From positions 9,532,001 to 9,596,000 of the forward strand of contig JARWIR010000014.1 of assembly GCA_029959085.1 (NCBI GenBank): DNA of 64,000 nucleotides, read 5' to 3'. The position numbers were made by a program, and so were the translations under genes. This DNA comes from Nemophila menziesii (Eukaryota; Streptophyta; Magnoliopsida; Boraginales; Hydrophyllaceae). The notes below the pieces were generated by a model. That model made no database searches. It was not told where the DNA came from and saw only the letters and a program-made list of their open reading frames with translations. Below, piece after piece: positions 10,765 through 21,377 of this stretch; the first letter of the stretch is position 1; every line of letters begins with the position of its first letter.

Positions 10765-12305
10765 TGGTGTAGCCTAGGGTGTGATAAAAATAAGATAATA
10801 AATATGGATAAATAATGCACTAACATCCTAGCTTAAACACGGTACTCACTGCAAGTATCACAGATCGTATGCAAGTTTTACTAGTAAGTAAGATTCGTTC
10901 CTCTAATAATTAGTGTGTTATATGAATGGGTAAACAAAATCGCGTAGCAGATAATAGTTAAAGACAAGAAAAGTAAATAAAGATGATTGATGAGGAGATA
11001 AGATTAACTAAGTAAAATAAAAGACAAGTAAATAAAAATATGTAAGAATAATATGAGAAAGTATAACTTAGGTTTTGCTAGTATGCAATAATCCTTCTAT
11101 TTATTCTACTAGTTAATAAGGGTGATTATAACTCTTAGATAAATAGCCAGGATTCTATATTCCTCCTAACCCCCTTCCAGGTGGACTTAGGTGGCGACCT
11201 CAAATTACCAGGGTACTTGACTAGGGTGCTCCTACACCACTAGGTTCTTAGATGATACTGGGCTGCAATAATGATCGGTGATTGAATCAGACCCTAATGA
11301 CTATCTAGTTTGGAAAGCCCTTCCGGATCACTACCGTACACTAGACACTTATGTGGTGTTTCAATAATTAGACACCCCTTCCGGGTGGCCATCTAACTAC
11401 TATTAGCACAACCCTAAATTGATCAGATTTAAGACAAACAATAAATCAAAGCACATAAAACAGATATATGATTAAGAAGCTATAATCAATTTAAAATGGT
11501 TCTCCCAAACAAACTCAGATAGAAGAAAAATAGAATTCATAGATTATACATATGCAAAACCCAAGCTATGGGAAAATTAGTTCATACTAGAAAGAAAAAA
11601 ACTAAAAGAAAGATACATATTGTCAACTTGCTCTCTTGAATGACTTCTAATGATGAATAAAACTTAAAGACTAATTGTGGGAGGCAAGGACATGTTTAAA
11701 ATAGTTAAAGGGTATATTTATAGGTGTTTTGGAAGACCTAGTTCGGATTTCTTAGAGTAGAAGGCAAGCAATTGGACTTCTTTTCCAAATCAATTTCGTT
11801 TCCTAAAATATAATAGAAGGGAAAAACTGATGCTATATTGGTTTGGTCGTAACTTCTTCAATATTACTCCGATTTTTGCCTGCTTTATATCGAAACGACC
11901 GCGTTGAAAATATCTACACTTATCCTTCAGACCGTTTCTCCAAATTCCCAGCCGATTTTGAGTTATAATCACTTTAGTGGATGTGACTGCTGAAATTCAG
12001 ATTTACTTGACAACTTTTCCTTTCCTATTTAATCTCTATTTCCTTTTATCTCCAATTTCCATCCATATCTTCTTTCCTTATCTCTTTAGAATTGATTTGA
12101 CATCTAATTAATTTCCATATATCTTCAAAGCTTCACATTAACAAACAAATTAAACCAAATATGCTCTAAAAATAATAATTCCTCAAATCAGGACAAGAAA
12201 TATGAAAATACTTACATATAAATAAAAATTGATTATTAATTGACCATAAACACCTAAAATGATGTCTCGAACCTAGATTAATTCATCACAAATAGGGAGA
12301 CATCA
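10765..12305 (-). repeat. Gypsy-1 5' LTR
   Basis: 1541 bp. On the minus strand it starts TGATGTCTCCCTATTTGTG and ends CTAGGCTACACCA, and the PBS follows. It is closely related to soloLTR-a and soloLTR-b. The first 46 bases hold the TGATGTCTC / GAGACATCA stem-loop (12260-12305). Confidence 0.9.
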
Positions 12306-13236
12306 CTATGGTTTGCAAAAGACCAGACATTTCACTTGAAGTGGAAGTTATCAACAAATTTATGAGCAATCTAGACAAGTCTCATTGGCAAGCACTTAGG
12401 TGGATATTCAAATACTTGAAACATATATAAATAGGGTATTGTGCTATGGGACACCATAAGTTTGTATGTGTGGTTATGTTATTCAGATTTGGCTGGGGAC
12501 TTGGATGGAGGAAAGAGAACTATGAGATACGTGTTTACCCTTGGTAGTGCCACAATCAGATGGTTTTTTTAGTTACAAAAGGTAGTTGCTCTTTCTACCA
12601 GAGATGTAGAGTATATTTCAACTACAAAAGTAAGAAAGGAAATAATTTGGCTTAGAGGTTTAATGGATGAATTAGGCATGCATAAAGGAAATATCAATTT
12701 GTTTAGTGATAGTTAAAGTACGACTAAGCTTCCCAAGAATTTCACATTCCACAAAAAGACTAAGCATATTGGGAAGAATTATAATTTCCATTTGACCTAT
12801 TCTCGATGATGGCATATTAAGCCTAAAGAAGATCCATAAAAGTGTGAATTCGACAACCATATTTACAAAGATGGTTACTATTGAGAAACATAATTATTGT
12901 TCACTTTCAGTCTGCCTTCAAGGATAGAAGGTGGTTTGAGGTTCATAGCATGTTCATACGATGGTCAAGTACAATCAGTTATTAAAAATTAGCCAGTTTA
13001 AGATTGATTATTTTAGAGGTAAATGCGCTATTAAAATTGAAATGTTTGAAATAATTATTAAAAAATATTTAGACATCTAAAATCACTTTAAGTGATTATT
13101 TTAATAATTACATGTCTAGTGATTTTCCTAAAAGTGATCTTCAGGACCTAAAAGTGATTATTTGGATCTAAAATCACTTCAAGTGATTATTTTGAAACGC
13201 AATCCCTAACTGTCTATAAGTATCCAAGTTGGAGAA
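12306..13236 (+). pseudogene. Copia-2: decayed copia RT/RNase H 3' fragment
   Basis: The plus strand shows recognisable but broken copia pieces: VCKRPDISLEV, FMSNLDKSHWQALRWIFKYLK, then RNase H traces (FGWGLG for the DLAGDLD motif, STRDVEYISTTK, ACT-like EIIWLRGLMDELGM, NLFSDS, FHKKTKHI). Multiple stops and shifts are present. It is of the Tork/Tnt1-like copia type and not closely related to Copia-1 or Copia-4. The 5' part is missing because Gypsy-1 sits upstream. The tail from about 13060 to 13200 contains four degenerate AAAATCACTTnAAGTGATTATTTT repeats. Confidence 0.75.
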
Positions 13237-13400
13237 TGTTATTTTATGGATAATTATTGAGTAAGGATCACCTAACTTTGGCTAAAAAAAACTTTGTTAC
13301 CAAGTTTAGCTTTACTTTGACTCTAAGTTGTATTAGCCACAAAGTTATTTTTTACTCCAAGTTCTCTCATATATATATGTATAAGGGGGTATAAAGAAGG
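13237..13400 (+). repeat. Possible Copia-2 3' LTR (partial)
   Basis: A purine tract (CAAGTTGGAGAA) is followed by TGTTATTTTATGGATAATTA at 13237, as expected for a copia PPT-LTR junction. A TATATATATGTATAAG TATA-like stretch is near 13370. No second LTR is in the window, so the end is not defined. Confidence 0.45.
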
Positions 13401-14793
13401 GCCGGGATCGATTCTTAGCTAAAAATATGTCACGGGCAACGCTCCAGATCATTCTGTTACTTAAAAAATTTAAATACGTCCAGATTTACTCTTAGTAGAT
13501 ATATAACCTTTTATAAAGAAAAAAATAAAATCACATAATTCAAACCACTCTTCCTCTCTCTAACCCCTATTTCTCTCTCTTCCCTCACACGCTTACTCGC
13601 TTACTCGCTTACTTTTTTTCCTTCTGGATCCTTCTTTGATTTAATTCCTTTTCTTTTGCTATCCTTTCCACGCTTTCTACTTATCTCCGCTTTACCGACC
13701 AAATACACAGCTTTGTTGCTTAACAATCACCAGTCGACTCCTCTCTCACCGGCGACACGGCCTCGTCGTACCTCTAGCCGGAGCTCACAGCCATAACAAC
13801 TTGCCGTACTTCTCTGTAACTCATAGCCTCACCACCTCTCTGTAACTCACAGCCTCACCGTAGCTCATCAAGTGCTCAAATCTCCGATTTACAGCACCGA
13901 TTCACAACTCTGAATTGCATGTCAGACTTACAGCTGCGAAATACCGCTCTGAAGTACAACTCCGACATCTGAAATTGAACGCAAGTCTGAGTACGCGCTA
14001 AGTGAGATGGTAGATTTCTTATACTTATCACAATTAATTTGAATTGCTTATAGACGGTAGATATGTTGATTGTTTAATAATTCTATTCGATATTGAATTT
14101 AAATTCGGTCATATTCAGGTAAATTTTGTATATAATTAAATGATTATACAGTGAAATAACAACTGAATTAGTTAGTTAATTACAGTGTGATTGAATATGA
14201 GAATGTAGGTAGTTACTATCGAAGAACTGATGTCATAGTTAATTGCTTTTTTTTCCTTAGACTACAGCGCAAAACTATTCTCACCCAAATATATGTTTCT
14301 TTCACGTGCTATTCAAGGTACATTACAATCCATTATTTATTTAGATTATACATTGTAAGTTTATATATGAAAAATAAGAATAATCTTTACAAATTTATAG
14401 GCTGCAAGCATTCTACATACTTTACTTTTGTTTTTTTGATAATTTTACACTTCAGCTTTATCTACTTAATTTTAATTCCATTAGCATTCAAAATTGATCC
14501 TGCACTTATCCATTATAATTTGATCAGTGAAATGTCTGTTCCATATTAAAATCTCCAAATGTACATTCTCTACTTTAATCAGTGATTTTTAGTCTTTCGT
14601 AGCCTGTGTGCCTATGTTTCAAATCATCTCAGTAATTTCAAAATTATCTTAGTGGTTTAGTATACAAGTTTAAATTAAAATACGCTGATCTTTTTGTAAG
14701 TATTTTAATTCGTACAAAACAGCTAATATGCTTTGGTTTATGTGTTCAAAGAACAACTAGTAGAGGTACTTTAGTGATTTGTTTTTGCATTGC
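13401..14793. other. Unclassified AT-rich interval
   Basis: No convincing coding sequence. 13540-13625 is CT-rich with three CGCTTACT units. 13700-13990 is a more GC-rich stretch with repeated CTCTGTAACTCACAGCCTCACC phrases that could be a former 5' UTR or a transposon end. 14000-14790 is AT-rich; a 120-codon frame at 14187-14549 has low-complexity, membrane-like composition and no recognisable family. Confidence 0.4.
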
Positions 14794-17700
14794 TGGTGGG
14801 TCTTGGGGTGTTATAAAATTAAGTACGAAAATAAAAAAACCACAATTACCGCAAGTGTACGATTGTCCAAGTAATACTCCGATAAATCGGGTTTCGTTCT
14901 CAGGGACGGATTAGGTTCAACTCTAGTATTAATCAGATAGTAAAATTAATTGCTTGACAGGAAAGTAAAATAATATGATTTTTGTTTGGTTTTCTGAATT
15001 AAAAGATGCAAATAAAATAAAGACTAAAAGTAAATTAACTAGAAAGAAATAAAGCAAATAAAAGTGACTAAATTCAGATAAGAGAGATACTTGAGTCTCG
15101 CAAGGAATCCACTTAATCAATATAATCTATGTTATGTTTAAGGGTAGAATTGGAATTATAATATTAGTCGGGACTCTAATATCTCCTAGCCCCCTCTCGG
15201 GTGGACCTAGGATCTATCCTAAAGTACTATAAACCCCTGTATGGGCGAATATGCCTCTTTGGATGATATGAATTTATCTCTTTGGCTATCTAATTAGTTA
15301 AGCCTGTCGTCAATAACGGACATTACACGGGTATTGCCTGGTGTCGCCTAGGGTGTGATAAAATTAAGTAAAATTAAGTCAAGAAACTACGCACTCTCAC
15401 CCTAGACAGGCACAGTACTGCAAGTATTACAGGACGTATGCAAGTTTTAATGATAAGTTAAGTTCGTTCTCAGGGACTTAAGTGTGTTATACGAGTGGGT
15501 AAGAATAACGAGTAAAAGTAAATAATTAAAAGACAGAAAATAAAAGCAAATAGAATTTCGAAATTGAGAATTAAAACTAATTAAAACTAGGAAAACAAAG
15601 ACAATAAAATAAATAACTAAGAATAGGAGATGAGAAGTATAGCTCAGGTTTTGCTAGTATGCACTAATCTTTCTAATTCTATCTATTAATCTAGTAAACA
15701 AGTGAGAATATTAGCTCTTGGTATACTTAGTCAGGATTCTAAATTCCCATACCTTAGACCTTGAGAGCGACTAAGGGGGGTACGGCACAACCAAGACGTG
15801 GTTTAGAATAGGGTTATCAAACGCTACTAAGGCCCTAAGCAATCGCAACAATCAATTGGTGATATGGTGATTAAAACAAATCCTAATGACTATCTAGTTA
15901 GAATCATGTTTTGTCAGAACTAATATCGACACTAGACATTATGTGGTGGTTCAATAGTTAAACACCCTGTCAAGGAGACCATCCAACTACTATTAAAAAA
16001 ATCCTAAAGTGATCAGTTCTAGGAAAGACAATAAATCAAAACACATAAACAAATATTAAGTAAGAAGCTAATATCAAATTAAAACATATAATTCCCAAAG
16101 AAAATTAGATAGAAGAATTAGAATTCATAGATTATACATTATGTAAAACCCAAGCTATGGGAAGTTTAGTTCATACCTGAAGGAAATAAACTAAAAGAAA
16201 TTACAAAGGACATCATCTTGCTCTCTACAATAAACTGGAAGAATAAAACCTTAAATACTAATTACTATGAGGCAAGGATCATTTTACAAGTGATATAAGG
16301 GTGTATTTATAGGTGTTTAGAAGACCTAATTCATTTTCTTGAGGAAGAGATAAAGTATTGGACTCCTAGCCCAACTCAAATTCGTATGGAAATAAAGATA
16401 AACACTGCTGGACCGTTTTGAGTATATCTTCTTCGTTATTGGTCGGTTTGAACTCCATAAGATACCAAAAGAATCCTCACAGAATTATCTTTGTCCCTAT
16501 GAAAGGAAATTACCAAAATCGGCCTATTTCTTGGGGGTAAATAGCACTTCTTTAGGCGTGTGCTGCAGAATCCCAGATTTAGGCAGCTTTTCCTTTTCCA
16601 TCTTTTTAGCTTTTGTTTCATTATCTTCAATTACCATGCTAATCTCTTTTCATAAGTTGTAGCCTTTGACTTGGACTCTAATTAATCTCCATAATTATCT
16701 TTAAAGTTACACGCTAAATAAACAATTAAACCCAATATGCTCTAAAAATATTATTTTACTAAATCAAGACTCAAAATAGGAAAGTGCACTATTTCTCAAG
16801 AAAATCGACATTTATGACTTCTAATCACTAAAAAAGGATGTCTCATCCTAATATTAATCTATCACAAATGAGGAGACATCATTGCCCAAGCCTGTATTCA
16901 AACCCCCCTATCGGATGATCACTTCGCCACTAAAGTGAATAGCCCAAATACTAAAAGCTATTTCTAGTTGATCCTAAAAGAAATAGTAATGAAAACAAAG
17001 TAATATCCAATATATAAAACTCAATTCAATTTAAATCATAACAATCTCAAATTCAAAACATAGATTAATTAATTAAGGTTCATCCCTTTAATGCGATTCT
17101 CAAGTATATAGAAATTTAGTTCATGATAAAATTAAAGACTAAAAATAAATAAAAGGAATTCATGTTCAAATACAAAAGATAATTGATAACCTAAAGGGTA
17201 GGATGACTGTTGATGGAAGAACAGAATTCCTCCGGCACTAGCTTCTCCTTGCCTTCTTGCTCTGACTTGAAAACCTTAAGCCTCTTGTGTAATTCTCTGA
17301 AGTGTGTGAAAAGAGGAGGCTAAGGGTGTATTTATAGGTGTTAGCAAGCCCTAATTCGAATTTACTTGGAGTGGAAGACAATTCAAGAACTCTTTAATTC
17401 GTAGCCCTAAAATCTAGGAAAGGTAAGATTCTGCTGCTGATTTGTTTTGGTCATATCTCCTTCAATACTTATCCGTTTGACGCGTTCCAATAGTCAAAAC
17501 GGCTTGTCTAGGAAAGCTCTTTCCATTGGTGTAGACCATTCTCCCAGATTCCTAGCCAATCTTAAGTTATGAGCTCGTCTTTAAAACGTGGCTGGAATTT
17601 CAGATTTAATTGGCAGCTTTATCTTTTCCTTCTTTGCATATATCTTTCCTTAATCTTCTTATTTCCATGTAAATCTCTTTCCTTTACTTATTTGACTTGA

Positions 17701-18114
17701 CTTGGTCTCTAATTAATTACCATATATCTTTAAAAGCTTCACAATAAATATATAATTAAACCACATATACTTAAAAAAAAAAAAAGTCCATAATTCAAGA
17801 ATAGAAATAGGAAAGTGCACTCTAAAATTAGAAACTCGAATAAAAATACTTCCTAACACACTAAAATACCCTAATACTTTAGTTCTCACTTCTCCTCCTT
17901 GTAATGGTTTTTCATGAAATTCAAGAACCTACTAACTTTGCACTAAAAATAATCAAATTAATGCACAAAAGCTCTAAAAATGCAAATAGTCTAATTCCAA
18001 GGGGAGAAAGTGTAATATGACGAAATATGTATAAAATTCTATCAAATAAGTCAAATATTAACCTAAAAGGATGTCTCCAAAGGGCTACTAATTAGAACTA
18101 ATAGGGAGACATCA
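14794..18114 (-). repeat. Gypsy-2 3' LTR, split by soloLTR-b
   Basis: The LTR starts (plus sense) TGGTGGGTCTTGGGG and ends AGGGAGACATCA at 18114. The pieces 14794-15338 and 16887-18114 total about 1773 bp, with soloLTR-b between. It matches the 5' LTR 23935-25076 over its first about 1140 bp. It is a longer variant of the LTR family. Confidence 0.85.
15339..16881 (-). mobile_element. soloLTR-b, Athila-type
   Basis: 1543 bp. The plus strand runs TGGTGTCGCCTAGGG to GGAGACATCA, flanked by perfect TTGCC duplications at 15334-15338 and 16882-16886. No internal region is present. The host Gypsy-2 LTR reads through at the matching place in its other copy (GTATTACCTAAG near 24463). It is more similar to the soloLTR-a and Gypsy-1 LTRs than to its host. 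Confidence 0.92.
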
Positions 18115-19739
18115 AGACCCCAATATCAAACCTTTGTCGTCCCGACAAAGTAAAATAAAAACAAAGGATCTTTTAGGTGCACGCAAAAGGTAGAATCTAG
18201 CAAATATTCCCAAAGCACAACTTAAAACAAATCTCATATAGTATCATCTAAAGAATTAATATACACATACACATATCATGCAAAATCAAACACAAAACAA
18301 TATCAATCCAATATTAATTTCACAATGCTAGAAGGTTACGCTTATCACTTATCTCAAGATGGTGGCTATAGGGTGTTCCTCGATCCTTACTTGCTTTGAA
18401 CGCTCCACTTAGCATACTTCCTATTAACTTACTGTGTATCTAGGAATCACGAGGTCTTTACGGTTTTAACATCGGCTGAGGGACGGTATGATATGTATAT
18501 TTGGTAAATTTGAAGTGAGCTTTTGGCTCTCTCCTCACTTACCATCAACAAACTGTCCAAGAGCTTAAGTTTACACTCGAATAACGTTCTCACTCAACCC
18601 ATTTGACGTGCTAATGTAGCGTCCCCAAATTAACCCAATAAGCACTAAATATGATTCACTTAAAAATTTCCTCTTTGTCGGTCCAAATATATATTCTTTG
18701 CATATGAAATTTTTTTTCTTTATAGATATGACTCTCTTTTTGATGTTGAGATATCATGATATTTTTCATAAATTTTTTCGTTTCATAACTTTTCATATCT
18801 CTTTTTTTTTTTTTTTCATTTACTCTTACCCCGACAAAGGATTACAATACAATAAACCTGTGATTCATCATCAAAATATAAAACAGAGCACAATTGATAA
18901 GCTCAAAAATCCCAACCCAATGTAAATTCCCATATAGTGGACCCACCACCCCAAACTCAAGCTCAAGACATGAAGTCTCAGGATCGTGATTCAAGTGCGG
19001 GTCATATGGTCATGCCTAACAATCTAAAGGAATATTGGCTTATAATGTGGCGTCAAAAGAAAGGCTTAAAGGCTAAAATTTTGGCTAAGAAGGATATAAC
19101 TAATTCAGGGATAGAAGGCCAAAAAGGATTCAAAGGGCTAACAAAGAACTGTCTCTATCATCTTCCTATTTACACAGCTTGCCTCTAGTTCATACATAAA
19201 GTGGGTTCTCTACTCATTCAGATCTCACGTTCTACAAAGCACTCATTATCCTTAAGCACAAGTTTACTTCTTTTGCATTGTTCATTAATTCTTCCTATCA
19301 ATTACCTCATATTTGCATGCAATTTACGTGCAGTTTACACTAACTCCTAAAGTCAACTATTTTCTATCATAAATTCATAAAAAAACATGCTTGATGGGGG
19401 CATTTAAAATACTCTACAGTCAACGCAACCCTAAGATTAATTTTATTGAAAGCATGTAAAACACAAAAATTGGGATGAGGCAACGAACCCCACCCTAAAC
19501 TCAAAAGTGAGTTGTGTCCCCACGACTCGAAAAAGACTCAATAAAGCAATAAAATTAAACTAAACTACCTACCTAATTCCTACCATTAATTAAGAAGAAG
19601 AATTAGAACGGGGTACCTGGCCATAAAGATCCATCATGTCCTCCTCCGAAGAAGAAGAATAATTGTCAATATCCATGATCGTAGTTACCTCACCCAATTG
19701 TGAATTAATCTTGGCAATTTCCTCCCAAAGTGCTATGTT
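18115..19739 (-). other. Gypsy-2 3' untranslated region, conserved with Gypsy-4
   Basis: No coding sequence. It starts with the PPT (minus: TTTGATATTGGGGTCT). It shares many blocks in the same order with 38716-40189 of Gypsy-4: CCTTTGTCGTCCCGACAAAG, GAAGGTTAC, TAGGAATCACGAGGTCTTTA, GAGCTTTTGGCTCTCTCCTC, and GATTCAAGTGCGGGTCATAT at 18989. Conservation without coding suggests an RNA role or common descent only. A poly-T run lies at 18801-18817. Confidence 0.75.
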
Positions 19740-20045
19740 TTATTTTCTTATATGATTAACTTGTTGCAATTTGATAGCCCATGGGGGTGTGCAAGAATTA
19801 TTCTGAGAGGAAGAAGAAGAACCTTGATCTTGAATTTGTGCCTTTTCTTTAGGCTTTGATGGTACCTTCATCCTAGCTGTGCATTTCTTTTGTAGTGTAT
19901 GTGCCGGTGCCTCTTCATGTTGTTTTTCTTTAGTAGGCTCATCAAGATCAATGGACTTTTCAAGTGTAGATCCAGGAAAATTTTTGTTCTTCCCTAGGAT
20001 GTAGCACTTCCTCTTATAATCCATAGCATCTGTTATGTATGTCAT
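19740..20045 (-). pseudogene. Small Gypsy-2 ORF in ORF3 position (101 codons)
   Basis: A lysine-rich, low-complexity frame beginning MTYITDAMDYKRKCYILGKN, on the same strand and in the same relative place as the 438-codon ORF3 of Gypsy-4 (between palindrome array and 3' untranslated region). I see no clear sequence match to that ORF apart from a basic, glutamate-rich character. It may be an ORF3 remnant or chance; no function can be named. Confidence 0.35.
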
Positions 20046-20404
20046 GTTTGATTTGACCCCAAACTTAAGTTACACCAAGAATAGAATAAAGTTAAGGAAG
20101 ATTGGTGTAGCTTGAGTTTCTTGCTTGGATTTGATGAAAGAAGAAGGTTTCTTGATGATTCTTGGAAGAATTCTTGAAAGCTTGATGATCTTGATGGTGT
20201 TTAATGGTGTAGTGTGATGAATTTGATGAAGAAGATGTGTTTATTGATGAAGGAGGAGAGGATTATTGATGTTATTGTGTTTGTTGTAGAGGTTTAATCA
20301 AGCTTCAAGGTCTATTTATAAGGTTGGGAGCTGGAAAATTCGTACGGGGTAGGCTAGGGTTTGCACTAGATAAGGTAAGAAGTGTATAAGGCAACAACTC
20401 TTCA

Positions 20405-20785
20405 TAACCGCCATACTGGCCGGCATACCGGCGTTCTGGACGGCTAGCCGGTGCTGGACGTCTTTCTTGTTGTAACTTTCTGCCTCGAACCCGAGCCGAT
20501 ACCCGTGGCCACGTGGTTTTGGGCGCGGGCATGCCGGTCCGCTATTTTTTGCAAAATCGCGCTCCGTCAAGATACCCGTGTCGAGCAACCCGTGGGCACG
20601 TGTTTTCCTTCTGGCCGGCATACTGGGATTCTGACCGGCATACCGGGATTCTGACCGACATACCAGTGCGTCTATTCAATTTTTCTTTCCCTCTCAGCAA
20701 ACAACCCGAGCCATGAAACCGTGGGCACGTGTTTCTGCTCCACCGGCATGCCGGTGATCTGACCGGCTAGCCGGCCAGTGCAGCA
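20405..20785. repeat. CCGG palindrome array in Gypsy-2
   Basis: Paired palindromes of the form CCGGCATNCCGG and CCGGCTAGCCGG recur about every 105-110 bp near 20420-20450, 20525, 20625-20665 and 20740-20775, often joined by TTCTGAC. The stretch is GC-rich against an AT-rich background. It lies downstream of the coding region, as does a different palindrome array in Gypsy-4. Confidence 0.75.
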
Positions 20786-20993
20786 TATTTCTCCTTTTCG
20801 TTTCTTAGCACCCAAAACTCAATTCCTGCACCATTAACACACTACCTTTCTCATATATTTTAAAAGTAGACACTAAGGCTCGACTATAACTTAGAATTAT
20901 ACATTAGGAAGTGAAAAACGTAAAGCAATAAACTAATATACAATGAACTGGCTTTTGTTTAACGTCGTTAAGCTCGACGGGTTACCTCATGAA

Positions 20994-21374
20994 TCATTTT
21001 TTCACATAACCTCCCCAGAAGTGAGTGAGGTTATCAACATTTGCTACACGGAATTTGCATCCCTTAGATTTTATTATCACCAGTTGATTCGAAATAACCT
21101 TTGTGACCAAGAACGGTCCTTGCCAAGAACTCTTGGCTTCGCGCGCCTTTGGAGGAGGATCAGGCTTCTTCACTGCGACCTCTTCGCCCACTCTGAACTT
21201 CCTCTTCTTTCTCTCTTTCTTAGGTTTTTTAGGAACCTTCATAGCTCGTCCCTTTTCCTTTTTCTTAGCATGGTCAAGGTGTGAACTTTCCTTAGGATAT
21301 GGAGGGTTTTTATTAGGCGGTTTCTTTCTAAGCTCTCTTTCCTCCATTCCTAAGGTTTCCACAACATTAGTTGG
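20994..21374 (-). pseudogene. Integrase C-terminal-like segment of Gypsy-2
   Basis: The frame 21362-20994 (122 codons) is very basic, then reads FRVGEEVAVKKPDPP, SSWQGPFLVTKVISNQLVI, RVANVDNLTHFWGG. The VG..V plus W.GPF.V.KV layout is that of the SH3-like integrase C-terminal domain, for example residues near 740 of the Gypsy-4 pol. Sequence identity to Gypsy-4 is low, so it is from a divergent source. Only one TAG and a few codons separate it from the protease, so RT, RNase H and the integrase core are absent. Confidence 0.6.
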
Positions 21375-21377
21375 CTC

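Noticed and set aside
14187..14549. 120-codon frame with hydrophobic stretches
   Set aside because: AT-driven composition, no family resemblance and no start or splice context.
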